DNA from: Bacteroidales bacterium
GTDB lineage: Bacteria; Bacteroidota; Bacteroidia; Bacteroidales; UBA932
Direction of reading: 5' to 3'
Assembly (NCBI GenBank): GCA_023227835.1
Contig: JALOCI010000051.1
Coordinates: 1 to 19,277 of the forward strand
DNA length: 19,277 nt
Shown: piece by piece, positions 5,728 to 13,552 of the stretch
How positions within the stretch are numbered: the stretch's first letter is position 1
How the letters are laid out: every line of letters starts with the position of its first letter
Position numbers and translations under genes: made by a program
Notes under the pieces: model-generated
Told to the model about the DNA's origin: nothing
Database searches by the model: none
The model's input: only the letters and a program-made list of their open reading frames with translations

Positions 5728-6062
5728 GGCACCGGGACCACGAAGACGAAGTCCCCGGCCTGGCACCCCTCAGGCAGCGGGGTGGTAGAAGCCAGGAAAC
5801 GGCCCGACGCGGTGACGTCGACGCTGACGACCGTCGCGGCCGCGGCCGCGACCGCCTGGGCCGCGGCCGCGGCCGCGGCCGCGTCATCGGCGGTGCCCTG
5901 GGCCGCGGCCGCGGCCGCGGCCGCGTCATCGGCGGTGCCCTGGGCCGCGGCCGCGGCCGCGGCCGCGTCGGTGCCCTGGGTGTCCAGCTCCTCCAGGTGA
6001 CCCCTCAGAGGGCTGCCCCAGCTGGTCGTACCGTCTGCAAGATCATCAAGGTCTATCGCCAC
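5724..6062 (-). CDS. Alanine-rich repeat tail protein
   Basis: This 112-residue protein starts at the GTG at 6062, with GGAGG 8 nt upstream; longer in-frame starts lack a site. A short acidic head (VAIDLDDLADGTTSWG) is followed at about residues 30-75 by three near-identical 14-residue units of the form QGTADD plus eight alanines. The C-terminal end has VVSVDVTASGRFLASTTPL and VFVVPVP, strands that look like a small beta domain. The alanine repeats would form a long helix or trimeric coiled coil, a stalk-like element between tail tip and fibre. Its position between tip and beta-helix genes fits an adaptor or fibre shaft. The repeats are exact at DNA level, so copy number can change by slippage. 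No named family is recognised. Confidence 0.65.
   Translation of the reverse strand: MAIDLDDLADGTTSWGSPLRGHLEELDTQGTDAAAAAAAAQGTADDAAAAAAAAQGTADDAAAAAAAAQAVAAAAATVVSVDVTASGRFLASTTPLPEGCQAGDFVFVVPVP
5856..5975 (-). repeat. Tandem 42-bp repeat (42, 42 and 36 bp)
   Basis: The unit starts CTGGGCCGCGG, contains four GCCGCG-type steps, and ends TCATCGGCGGTGCC. Copies begin at 5856, 5898 and 5940; the third lacks 6 bases (TCATCG region) and ends at 5975. The period keeps the reading frame (14 or 12 codons). Each unit holds overlapping GCGGCCGC motifs, and a similar Ala tract at 5835-5850 flanks the array. The array is a coding repeat inside the alanine-rich tail gene. Confidence 0.9.
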
Positions 6063-6151
6063 GTCACGTCCCTCCGTCGTCGTCGACAGCGATGGATGAT
6101 GATCCGGGCGCCACCCGTCGACGGTGGCGACCGGTCGAGGCCCGGCACGGG

Positions 6152-6391
6152 TCAGGGCCCACCCGAGGCGCCATGCACGATCACCCGGCCACCGGTGATC
6201 TGGACCCACACGCGCCGACCCACCGCCAGCTCACCGGTCAGGGTGTCGGGTGTCAGGTCCAGCGCCGCGGCGTCGCCGTCGAGGCGGACCCGCAGCGGGG
6301 AGGCCTGGGTGACGCTCGCCCACCCCCACGCATCCCGGCCAGCGGGCAGCGCCGGCAGGAGGAACACCTCGAGCATCTCCGGGACGTTCAC
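6152..6391 (-). CDS. Small OB-fold-like tail-tip accessory protein
   Basis: This 79-residue protein starts at the GTG at 6391, overlapping the previous stop as GTGA, with GGGAGG upstream. Its sequence ASVTQASPLRVRLDGD, then LTGELAVGRRVWVQITGGRVIVHG, has the five-strand pattern of a small beta-barrel (OB-like) domain. Proteins of this pattern regularly follow the tail hub gene in actinophage genomes and are annotated as minor tail proteins. The likely role is a structural partner of the tail tip. An 89-nt gap to the next start contains nothing recognisable. No catalytic motif is present. Confidence 0.65.
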   Translation of the reverse strand: MNVPEMLEVFLLPALPAGRDAWGWASVTQASPLRVRLDGDAAALDLTPDTLTGELAVGRRVWVQITGGRVIVHGASGGP

Positions 6392-7440
6392 AGGAGGACC
6401 TCCCGCAGACCGGTGCGCATGTCGGCGCCGAGCTCCAACGCCAGTGACCAGGAACTGACCGCGACCCGCACCCCGTCATGGACGACGACGTCGTGCAGGG
6501 CCAGGGGGACCGGTGCGTGGGCGATCGTACGCGTCGCGGACGGGGTGGACAGGTCGACCAGGCGGCGGACGGCCAGGGCGGTCAGAACGGCCTGTGAGGC
6601 GGCCTCGACGCCGGTCTCGGTGTGGGTCAGCGTCCTGCCCCGGGTCGGGATCGACAGGCGGGAGGCCGGGTCGGTGTTCTCCGCGACCCCGACGAGAGCC
6701 TCGGTGTCCCCGGAGCCCTGACCGATCAGGACGACCCGGTTCGGCACCGCGGTCAGGTCCTGGTCGCCGGTCCAGTCCGGCGCAACGATCGCATCGGCGG
6801 TGAGGTCGCGCACGGGTTCGCGGCCGGCCGGGACCACGTAGGGGGCCGCGACGAAACGCCCGTAGGCGTCGGTGTGGAGCGCGAAGTAGTTGATCGAGGT
6901 GAGGAGGTCGTTGATGATCCGCAGCCGGGAGGTCCCCGGCTCCCACGCCCAGCCCGCGGCCAGGGTCGCCTCGGAGTCGGTGACCGCGAGCGCGGTCTCG
7001 CCCGTGTCGGTGATGAGGACGCGCACGGCGTCGGTGACGACGGTCCCCGCGGGCAGGGAGTACGAGCCCGCGATCCCGTCGCCGTCGAGGACGGACAGCA
7101 GGTCCAGCAGGTCCACCGACCACGACCGGCCGGGCTCGGTGTGCGCCTCCCCCGGGGCGGAGCACACGAACGTGCCCAGCGGCCACGGGTCCACCCCGGC
7201 GACCTGCCACCACACGCGGACCCGCAGGTCGAGCCAGTCGGCCACCTGGGCGAGGTCGTCGACGTCCAGCGACCCACCCGAGTGCAGCACCCGGGCGGCG
7301 TTGTGGTCGACGCCACCACCGGTGATCCCGGTCAGGGTGCCCAGCGGGGCCCCGTCGCGGGCGATCAGGTCCGTCCGCCACGACTCGGTGCGGTGGGTCA
7401 GGAGCGGGTCGGCCACGGGCGGGTGGTACCCGGTGCTCAT
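6388..7440 (-). CDS. Tail hub/baseplate-like minor tail protein
   Basis: This 350-residue protein starts at the ATG at 7440 in an ATGA overlap with the preceding stop; the longer frame would run well into the upstream gene. It opens with HRTESWRTDLIARDGAPLGTLTGITGG, followed by alternating strands and a helix with RLRIINDLLTSINYFALHTDAYGRF. It ends with HDVVVHDGVRVAVSSWSLALELG. This order (strand-rich start, RIINDLL helix, INYF-x-L-x-x-DAYGRF) is typical of actinophage minor tail proteins that resemble the gp27/gp44 hub fold. The protein probably forms the ring at the tail tip beneath the FN3 protein. Fold assignment rests on family resemblance; no enzyme motif is seen. Confidence 0.7.
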   Translation of the reverse strand: MSTGYHPPVADPLLTHRTESWRTDLIARDGAPLGTLTGITGGGVDHNAARVLHSGGSLDVDDLAQVADWLDLRVRVWWQVAGVDPWPLGTFVCSAPGEAHTEPGRSWSVDLLDLLSVLDGDGIAGSYSLPAGTVVTDAVRVLITDTGETALAVTDSEATLAAGWAWEPGTSRLRIINDLLTSINYFALHTDAYGRFVAAPYVVPAGREPVRDLTADAIVAPDWTGDQDLTAVPNRVVLIGQGSGDTEALVGVAENTDPASRLSIPTRGRTLTHTETGVEAASQAVLTALAVRRLVDLSTPSATRTIAHAPVPLALHDVVVHDGVRVAVSSWSLALELGADMRTGLREVLL

Positions 7441-9731
7441 GTGGGGACCCCGTCCAGACGGGTCGCGACCAGGGTGAGGGCGTGGCTGACCCCACCGACA
7501 GGACGGACGATCCGCGGTGTGGCAACGGACACCAGGACCCGGCGCCCGTCCGGGTCGCGCCACAGGTGCGGGCCCGCCAGGTCCGCCAGGTCCAGCCACT
7601 GCTCGGGGCTGGAATCGACGCCAGGCACGAGCTCGGCGCTCAGCGTCAGGGTGTGCTCCTTGGCCTGGCCCGCGCGCTCGAGGGGGTAGGTGCGGCCCGC
7701 GTAGGTCTTGAGGACCCGCAGCCGGCCCCGACTCTGCGTGACCGTCTGCCTGTGCCCGGCCACGCACACCACGGAGAAGTCCCCGCCACCGGGTTCGGTG
7801 CTGGCGGAGACGAACACCGCGGTCGTGCCACCGGTGGTGACGGTCTCCTGCGTCACGGCGACCGACGGGAGGCCGGAGAAGGCCTCGACCCGGTAGTCGA
7901 CGTCACCGGTCGTCGGCGCCGACCAGTCGATGATCGTGGTGTCGGGCGGCACACCGGTGGCGATCAGCTCCCACGACCCACCACCGGCGGACCGCCACAC
8001 CCGGTTCTGCACGACCGGGGGGGCGACGACACCACCGAACGCGCTCCCGCCGAAGCCCCCGTCACCGAAGTCGCCGCTGCCGAACGGGAAGGCGAACTCC
8101 GCGACCACGGGGTTGGTGATCTCCAGGGCGACCGTGGCCGTGACCGGGTCCCAGGTGAGGACCAGGACCGCCGGGGTGGGCAGGGCGTAGGCGACGGTGA
8201 ACGCGGCGGTGTCCCACGCCGACCACAAGCCGGCGCCGTCGGCGACCCGCACCCACACCGACCACGAGGTGGCGTCACCGACGACCGTCGCCATCGTCGT
8301 CGACGTCGGCGCACCGACGCCGCTGGTGGTCTCGACCAAGGCCCCGACGCCGTCATAGAGCCTGACCTCCCACGCGGACTGCGCCGAACCCTCAGCGTCG
8401 TGGTAAGCCCACGCCACGAACAGGGTTGAGGTTTCCACCTGGGTCGCGTCGGCCGGGGTCGTGATCGTGGCCGTCGGCCGGGTCGAGGACGGCAGCGTCG
8501 CGGTCGCCGACCACGGCGAGTAGTCCGCGTGCGCGCCCTTGGTGGCGACCTGCCACTCGACCGTGTCGGGGTTGGTGTAGGTCCCCCCGGCCAGGGTCCA
8601 CGACGACGTCGTAGACGTGACCGGGGTCTCGGTCGTCCACTCCCCGGCCCCGAGCTCGCGGTGACGGACCTGGAACGCCGACTGCGGCGAGGAGTCCACG
8701 GGGTTGTGCGTCCAGACCAGGACCACGTCCTCGGTCGCGTCACGGACCACCGACGGTCCCAACCCCGTCGGCGCGGCAGGGGCAGCCAGGAGCTGGACGG
8801 TGTTCGACGCCGCCGACAGGGCCGAGACCAGGGCCCCGTTGTAGGTGGCGACCTTGTAGGCGTGGGTGACCTCGGCCGACGGCGCGATGTGCGTCCACGT
8901 CGTCAGGTCCGCCGTTGCGACCGTGTCCACCAGGGCGAAAGCCCCACCGTCGACGGACTCGTAGACCTTGACCCCCACGTCGTGGCGTGCGGTGTTGGTG
9001 AACGTCAGGACGATGTTCGACCCATTCTTGACCGCAACCGGGGTCCCCGGGGCCTTCGGGGTCGTGTACAGGGTCGACGACGCCGCCGACGCCGTCGACC
9101 CTGAGGAGTTGTCCGCGACGACACGCCACCGGTAGGAGTGATCGGCACCGGTGGTCACATCGGTGTAGGAGGTCGCCGTGGCGCTGACGGTAGCCACCGT
9201 CGCCCAGGCCCCACCGTCGGTGGACCGCTGCACCCTCTGGGCCGAGTACGGGGCCGCCGTGCTCACATGACGGGTCCACGTCACCGTGTGCGAGGTGTCG
9301 GAGTTGCGGGCCGCGGCCACCCCAGTCGGGGCGGCCGGCAGCTGGTAGGGCCGGGCGGGGATCGTCACCGACCCGGCCACCGCCGTGGCCCCGGAGACGA
9401 TCTCGTAACCGGACAGCGTCGCCGTGACCGTGACCACCACCGGCGCCCCGTACACCGTGGCTATCGCCCCGATGCCCAGGCACACCTCGGTCACACCACC
9501 GCCGGACCCGTGGACCACGGACTTGTTCGGGTCCGACGCAGCGATCGACCCGTTCAAGACGTTGGAGTTGAACGTGTCGGTGATCGAAGCGGTCGTGCGA
9601 ATCCGCGCAAGCGCGGTCTGAGTGACCGTGGCCGTGTCCTTGGTGATCGCCGGCGGGTCCGACAGATACAGCTCGGCGCGCATCTGCCCACCACTGCCGT
9701 AGGCCCGCCACAACGAGACGAACTCAGCCAC
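7437..9731 (-). CDS. Minor tail protein with fibronectin type III repeats
   Basis: This 764-residue protein starts at the GTG at 9731, overlapping the preceding gene end by 8 nt; GAGGGG lies upstream. Residues about 1-130 form a beta-rich head. From about 130 to 520 there are four consecutive fibronectin type III-like modules of 90-100 residues: openings PAAPTGVAA, PKAPGTPVAV, APAAPTGLGP and PTATITTPAD, each with W or V-x-W cores and YRWRV/YKVAT-type strands. A fifth, divergent module (about 520-640) carries a Gly/Phe-rich insert (FPFGSGDFGDGGFGG). The last 120 residues, with GRTYPLERAGQAKEHTLTL and GPHLWRDPDGRRVLVSV, are a separate beta domain. FN3 arrays in tail proteins are thought to bind surface sugars or extend the tip. 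Confidence 0.82.
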   Translation of the reverse strand: MAEFVSLWRAYGSGGQMRAELYLSDPPAITKDTATVTQTALARIRTTASITDTFNSNVLNGSIAASDPNKSVVHGSGGGVTEVCLGIGAIATVYGAPVVVTVTATLSGYEIVSGATAVAGSVTIPARPYQLPAAPTGVAAARNSDTSHTVTWTRHVSTAAPYSAQRVQRSTDGGAWATVATVSATATSYTDVTTGADHSYRWRVVADNSSGSTASAASSTLYTTPKAPGTPVAVKNGSNIVLTFTNTARHDVGVKVYESVDGGAFALVDTVATADLTTWTHIAPSAEVTHAYKVATYNGALVSALSAASNTVQLLAAPAAPTGLGPSVVRDATEDVVLVWTHNPVDSSPQSAFQVRHRELGAGEWTTETPVTSTTSSWTLAGGTYTNPDTVEWQVATKGAHADYSPWSATATLPSSTRPTATITTPADATQVETSTLFVAWAYHDAEGSAQSAWEVRLYDGVGALVETTSGVGAPTSTTMATVVGDATSWSVWVRVADGAGLWSAWDTAAFTVAYALPTPAVLVLTWDPVTATVALEITNPVVAEFAFPFGSGDFGDGGFGGSAFGGVVAPPVVQNRVWRSAGGGSWELIATGVPPDTTIIDWSAPTTGDVDYRVEAFSGLPSVAVTQETVTTGGTTAVFVSASTEPGGGDFSVVCVAGHRQTVTQSRGRLRVLKTYAGRTYPLERAGQAKEHTLTLSAELVPGVDSSPEQWLDLADLAGPHLWRDPDGRRVLVSVATPRIVRPVGGVSHALTLVATRLDGVPT

Positions 9732-12201
9732 GACCGACACCGCCCCTCTGCTGCGCCAGGCGACGGATGGAACCGGCGAAGTCGGCCAGGTCCACGAACT
9801 CACGGACGTCGTCGGCGCTGAGGGTCAGGTGATCGATGTGGACCGCGCCCACAGCACCGGCCTCGTCGTCAGTCGCGGTGGCGTCGGCGACGGTGACCGC
9901 GGCGAACCGCGACGGGACACCCACACTGATCTCGTCCGTCACGCGCGCCAAGGTCGCCCGCAGCTGCGGGATCCCGTCCTCCAGGCCCGTCAGCAGGCCC
10001 TGGATGATCCAGCTACCAGCGGGCTGGAGGAGGCTCAGGTCATAGGCCCTGGGGCCCTTGTGGTCGGCGATCCAATCACCGATCCCCCCGACCCAGTCCT
10101 GGACGTCCTCCCACTTCTCGCGCAACCCGTTCCACAGGCCCTCCATGATCGCCCGACCGGCGCCCAGAAGGATCGTGCCCAGATCGCCGAGCGCGCCGAG
10201 GATGCGTCCCGGGATGCCACCCACCCAGTCCACGGCCTCGGTGAACTTGGCCTGGATCCCGTCACGGATCCCGGCGACGGCGCCGACGACGTTGGTGTGC
10301 ACGGTCGTGGCGATCGAGCGCAGGCCGTCCCAGATTCGGCCCGGCAGGGCCCCGACGAAGCCGATGAGGTTGTTCCACACGTCCTGGGCGGTCGAGCTGA
10401 TCGCACCCCAGACGTCGGAGAGCCGGTCGCCCACGTCGATCGTGCCCGTGAGCAGGCCCACGAACCCCTCGACCAGGCCGACGACCCACTCGATTGTCTC
10501 CGCCAAGGCGGTCGCAACGACCTGCAGGACCGGGGCCAGGCCCTCGGCGAGGGCACCCACCAGCTCGATCACCGGCTCCAGGACGGCGACGAACAGGTCC
10601 ACCAGCGGGGGCAGGAGCGCCGAGACCAGGTCCGCCACCAGAGGCAGGAGCGGGAGGAACGCCTCGACGATCGACAGGAGCGGAGGGATCAGAGGGGTCA
10701 GGGCCGCGAACACCTGGCCGACGATCGGAGCCAGGCGCGCCATCATGTCGGCGATGACGGGCAGGACCTGGGCGAGCGCGCCCGCCAGGACGTCGGCGAT
10801 CTCGACCAGGACCGGGGTCACCGCGGCGATCGCCTCGCCGAGGACGTCGGCGGCCATGGCGGCCAGGTCACCCAGGACAGGGGCCAGGGTCGTCACGACG
10901 TCGGTGATCGAGGCGAAGATCGGGGTGAGCGAGGGCAGGACCGCCAGGAGCGCCCCGCCGATGGCACGCCCGACCTGGGTGATCGCCTGGGCCAGCACCG
11001 GGAACACCGGGGCCATCGCCCGAACCAGGGTGCCGATCGGGGACAGGACCTGCAAGATCGCGCCCAGGTCGATGCCCTGGAGGACCCCACCCAGGTCCAG
11101 GCCGGCGATCGCATCGCCGATCCCGGACAGGAACCCCGCGAACTGGTCCATCACGCCCGAGCTCGCCAGGGAGGCGAACGCGTCGCCGACGACCCCGTAG
11201 ATCGCGGACCCGACCGGCTCCAGGGCGAGCAGCGCCTGGTTCTTGAAGACCTGCCAGGACTCCCCAGCGTCCATCGTCTCGGTGCCGAGCTCGAGGATGG
11301 TGTCCTGGGTCAGTCCCGCCGCGCCGACGAGGTCGCCAAGGGCGAGGGTGCCGGACTGGATCGCCCCGACCATCTGCGTCGCGCCGCGCGTGCCGAAGAC
11401 CTGGGAGGCCAGGTCGACCGCCGAGGCGGTGTCGCCGGCGGCGATGAACCCCTCGATCTCGCCGACGACCCGCTGGAACGCCTCGGCGGGGGCCTCGCCG
11501 TCGCGGGCGAGGGTGACCATGCCCCGCGACATCGACGACATCGTCTGGCCGACGTTCAGGCCGGCCTTGTCCAGGGACCCGACCAGGGCCGTGGTCTCTT
11601 CGAAGGAGAATCCGAGGGCCTGCAACGCCGGGGCGTTCTGCTGGGTCGCGGCGGCGAGCTCGTTCATGCCGACGCCGGTGGCCTGGGACACCTGGAAGAG
11701 GGTGTCCATGGCGTCGATGACGCCTTCGCCCTCGATCTCGAACGCGGAGAACGCCGCCGACGTGGCCTGGATGTCGACGTCGGAGCCCAGGATCCGGCCG
11801 GCCTCGAGGTACTGGGCCCCGACGGTCTCCAGGGTGTCCCCGGACAGGCCCAGGCGGGTGTTCAGGTCCGCGACGGTCGTGGAGATCGCGTCGAACTCGG
11901 CCGGGACCTGCGCACCGACGTTGCGGGCGACGTCGACCAGGCCGTCCAGGGCCGTGCCCTGGGCACCGGTGCCGACCCGGATCGTGTCGGTGACGTCGTC
12001 GAAGCCCTTGCCGACCCCGTACAGGGCCGTGCCGGCGGCGACCGCGCCCGCGATGATGCCTGCCGCGAGCGCGGCGCCGCCGAGAGCCCCGAGGTTGCCG
12101 AGCCGGGACAGGACCCCGCCCTTGGTGGCGTCGATGCCCTCGTTGACGGACTCGTTGTCGAACTCGACCTTGACGCGGGCCTTGCCGATCTCGGTGCTCA
12201 C
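9724..12201 (-). CDS. Tail tape measure protein (TP901 family)
   Basis: This 825-residue protein sets tail length and probably helps inject DNA. The GTG at 12201 (V-STEIGKARVKVEF) is preferred; the longer frame would start before the chaperone stop. Residues about 10-50 are a polar start, then AALAAGIIAGAVAAGTALYGVG is a hydrophobic segment. Residues 60-360 hold the TP901-type helical core, with FDAISTTVADLNTRLG, GMNELAAATQQNAPALQALGFSFEE and WQVFKNQALLALEPVGSAIY. Residues 370-640 are proline-punctuated hydrophobic helices (LAPVLGDLAAMA, LPLVADLVSALLPPLVDL). At about 1.5 angstroms per residue this would give a tail near 120 nm. No lytic-transglycosylase or peptidase motif is visible. Confidence 0.93.
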   Translation of the reverse strand: MSTEIGKARVKVEFDNESVNEGIDATKGGVLSRLGNLGALGGAALAAGIIAGAVAAGTALYGVGKGFDDVTDTIRVGTGAQGTALDGLVDVARNVGAQVPAEFDAISTTVADLNTRLGLSGDTLETVGAQYLEAGRILGSDVDIQATSAAFSAFEIEGEGVIDAMDTLFQVSQATGVGMNELAAATQQNAPALQALGFSFEETTALVGSLDKAGLNVGQTMSSMSRGMVTLARDGEAPAEAFQRVVGEIEGFIAAGDTASAVDLASQVFGTRGATQMVGAIQSGTLALGDLVGAAGLTQDTILELGTETMDAGESWQVFKNQALLALEPVGSAIYGVVGDAFASLASSGVMDQFAGFLSGIGDAIAGLDLGGVLQGIDLGAILQVLSPIGTLVRAMAPVFPVLAQAITQVGRAIGGALLAVLPSLTPIFASITDVVTTLAPVLGDLAAMAADVLGEAIAAVTPVLVEIADVLAGALAQVLPVIADMMARLAPIVGQVFAALTPLIPPLLSIVEAFLPLLPLVADLVSALLPPLVDLFVAVLEPVIELVGALAEGLAPVLQVVATALAETIEWVVGLVEGFVGLLTGTIDVGDRLSDVWGAISSTAQDVWNNLIGFVGALPGRIWDGLRSIATTVHTNVVGAVAGIRDGIQAKFTEAVDWVGGIPGRILGALGDLGTILLGAGRAIMEGLWNGLREKWEDVQDWVGGIGDWIADHKGPRAYDLSLLQPAGSWIIQGLLTGLEDGIPQLRATLARVTDEISVGVPSRFAAVTVADATATDDEAGAVGAVHIDHLTLSADDVREFVDLADFAGSIRRLAQQRGGVGRG

Positions 12202-12226
12202 CGGACCACCCGCCCCCCGATGCGTC

Positions 12227-12822
12227 CTAGTGCAGGTAGTCCTTGAGGCCACGGACCGAGGTCAGGACGACCTCGCCCGGGCGGGCGCCCTCGCCCATCC
12301 ACGCCGGCCGCTTGACCTCGACCGGCTTGGTGCGCCCGCGCCGCAGGTGCCTGACGTTGACCACGGGCATGCCCCGCCTGATGGCCAGGACGGTGGCGTG
12401 CTGGAGCTGCAGGATCTCGGCGAGCAGCTCCTGGGTGTATCCCCACTGGTCCTGGCGGCGGCTCACCTGGACGGCCTCGGCGTAGGCGGTGATCTCGTCC
12501 TCGTCCAGGTCTGTGACCGCGGACAGGGCCACGCCGCCCGCGGCCGCGACCTGGGCAAGACGGGCCAGGGTCAGGCTTTTCCCATCTCGACCTCGGTGGT
12601 GTCGATCGAGGCGACGGTGTCGAGCCACGTCTCGAACTTGCCGTCGCGGCCGAGGGCGTGCCAGGCCAGCCACGCCAGCTGGGTGTGGGTCTTGGGCTGC
12701 TGCTCGCCGTGCTCGAGCTCGAACGCGACGAGCAGGTTCGGCCGGTTCGGGTTGAACGTGGCGACGGAGGCGTCGTCGAACTCGACGCGGATGAGCTTGC
12801 GGGTCTTCTTCGGTGCTGCCAT
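12227..12822 (-). CDS. Tail assembly chaperone GT (product of -1 frameshift)
   Basis: This is the long chaperone product, sharing its N-terminus with the next entry and switching frame at GGGAAAA (12577-12583). After the -1 shift the frame continues KSLTLARLAQVAAAGGVALSAV, then VSRRQDQWGYTQELLAEILQLQ and GLKDYLH, ending at TAG 12227-12229; the total is about 198 residues. The second frame has no start codon or ribosome binding site of its own near its beginning, so it should be reached only by shifting. In lambda and in most siphoviruses, the G and GT proteins bind the tape measure and recruit tail-tube subunits. Position directly upstream of the tape measure gene, with 25 nt between, fits exactly. 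Confidence 0.85.
12565..12583 (-). promoter_or_regulatory. -1 ribosomal frameshift site
   Basis: The - strand heptamer GGGAAAA (12583-12577) is read G-GGA-AAA in the zero frame, which is the X-XXY-YYZ slippery form. The zero-frame stop TGA lies three bases later (12573-12571). A short stem follows, formed by GACCCTGG with CCAGGTC (one bulged C), starting about 4 nt after the heptamer and extending to about 12548. All three parts of a canonical bacterial -1 signal are present. Confidence 0.85.
12571..12822 (-). CDS. Tail assembly chaperone G (unshifted product)
   Basis: This 83-residue protein starts at the ATG at 12822 with GAGGAGAG 8 nt upstream. It begins MAAPKKTRKLIRVEFDDASVATFNP, a typical basic N-terminus followed by a strand, then an amphipathic helix QLAWLAWHALGRDGKFETWLD. 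It ends TTEVEMGKA just after the frameshift site. It is the abundant short form of the chaperone pair; GT is the minor form. Both are non-structural helpers of tail assembly. Confidence 0.85.
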   Translation of the reverse strand: MAAPKKTRKLIRVEFDDASVATFNPNRPNLLVAFELEHGEQQPKTHTQLAWLAWHALGRDGKFETWLDTVASIDTTEVEMGKA

Positions 12823-12836
12823 GTGCGGTTCTCTCC

Positions 12837-12903
12837 TCGTGCGGCTCCTGGAGGGTTGAAGGACCTGGGCGGGCGGAGCCGCACGAACAACCCGCCCGGG
12901 TCC
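12837..12903 (-). promoter_or_regulatory. Two overlapping, mutually exclusive hairpins before the chaperone gene
   Basis: Hairpin A pairs 12875-12886 with 12837-12848 (12 bp, perfect; GGAGCCGCACGA). Hairpin B pairs 12891-12903 with 12861-12873 (12 of 13; GGACCCGGGCGGG). B's loop contains A's first arm, and A's loop contains B's second arm, so only one can form at a time. A's second arm ends directly before the chaperone ribosome binding site. The arrangement looks like an attenuator or translation switch between the major tail protein and the chaperones. Confidence 0.6.
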
Positions 12904-12912
12904 GACCGGGGG

Positions 12913-13479
12913 TCAGACCGAGGACTCGTCCTCGTCCCACGACGGGTCGTTGGTGTCGATGAACCACGCCTTGGTCTCCCCGCCCGCAGCCAACGCCGAC
13001 CACTCGTTGGGCAGGTCGATCGCCGCGTTGTTGACGAGCTGGATCTCGACCTCGGCGAGGTTCTGGGCGCGCCGGAACCCGAACCTGTAGCTGAAGTCCC
13101 CGTCGACGAAGTCGATGAGCAAGACCTTGACGGGCAGGTTGGTCTCATCGGGCTCCCACCGGAACAGCCCGGTCCCGGTGGGGGTGATCGTCCCGCCCAG
13201 GGAGTTGAGCAGGGTCGCCCGCTCCAGCTGACGCAGGACGAACGCCGCGGCCGTTGGTGTGGCGGTGACGAGCCTGCGAAGAGGCTCCAGGGACTGCCAG
13301 CCGGGGATGTCGGTGGTCTCGCGACCGATGGTGAACGTCACCCCGTCCTCGGAGGTGTAGCCCAGGTCGGCGAACTCCGGACCGGGGACGTCCTCGACGG
13401 TCCCGGGGATCGTCGCACCCTCATCAGCGACCCAGATGGAGCCGGTGAGGGCGACGCGCACTCGTGTGGCGTCCTTCAT
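12913..13479 (-). CDS. Major tail (tube) protein
   Basis: This 188-residue protein begins MKDATRVRVALTGSIWVADEG, the usual opening of a phage tail tube subunit. The sequence continues with TVEDVPGPEFADLGYTSEDGVTFTIG and a helix-rich centre (PTAAAFVLRQLERATLLNSLGG). LLIDFVDGDFSYRFGFRRAQNLAEVEIQLV is the strand-loop-strand part that builds the tube wall in this family. The C-terminus is acidic (DPSWDEDESSV). The start is the ATG at 13479 with AAAGG about 9 nt upstream. It sits between the tail terminator and chaperone genes, the standard order. It should be among the most abundant virion proteins. No additional Ig-like domain is seen. Confidence 0.85.
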   Translation of the reverse strand: MKDATRVRVALTGSIWVADEGATIPGTVEDVPGPEFADLGYTSEDGVTFTIGRETTDIPGWQSLEPLRRLVTATPTAAAFVLRQLERATLLNSLGGTITPTGTGLFRWEPDETNLPVKVLLIDFVDGDFSYRFGFRRAQNLAEVEIQLVNNAAIDLPNEWSALAAGGETKAWFIDTNDPSWDEDESSV

Positions 13480-13515
13480 GGTGGTGACCTTTCGTCGTGA
13501 GGGCGTACGGGAACC

Positions 13516-13533
13516 CCCGGCCGGGCGGCCGGG
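13516..13533 (-). promoter_or_regulatory. Short GC hairpin before the major tail gene
   Basis: A 7-bp perfect stem (13516-13522 with 13527-13533) closes a 4-nt loop in the 73-nt gap between the tail terminator and major tail genes. It is a weak candidate for a processing or stability element; no T-run follows. Confidence 0.35.
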
Positions 13534-13552
13534 CGTGGATGGGAGCGGTAGG

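Noticed and set aside
5856..5975. CRISPR-like array
   Set aside because: The repeats are contiguous without spacers, keep the reading frame and encode an alanine-rich tail protein.
4609..6000. Long + strand reading frame (463 codons) opposite the beta-helix and alanine-rich genes
   Set aside because: Antisense shadow with low-complexity alanine end produced by the repeat; the - strand genes explain the region.
9829..12246. Long + strand reading frame (805 codons) opposite the tape measure gene
   Set aside because: It mirrors the tape measure gene, has a composition dominated by Asp, Arg, Gly, Gln and His typical of antisense frames in GC-rich DNA, and shows no domain or ribosome site.
12227..13003. 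Independent long - strand gene over the chaperone and major tail region
   Set aside because: Only the part after the frameshift site is protein-like; the rest is out of frame with the major tail and chaperone G genes.
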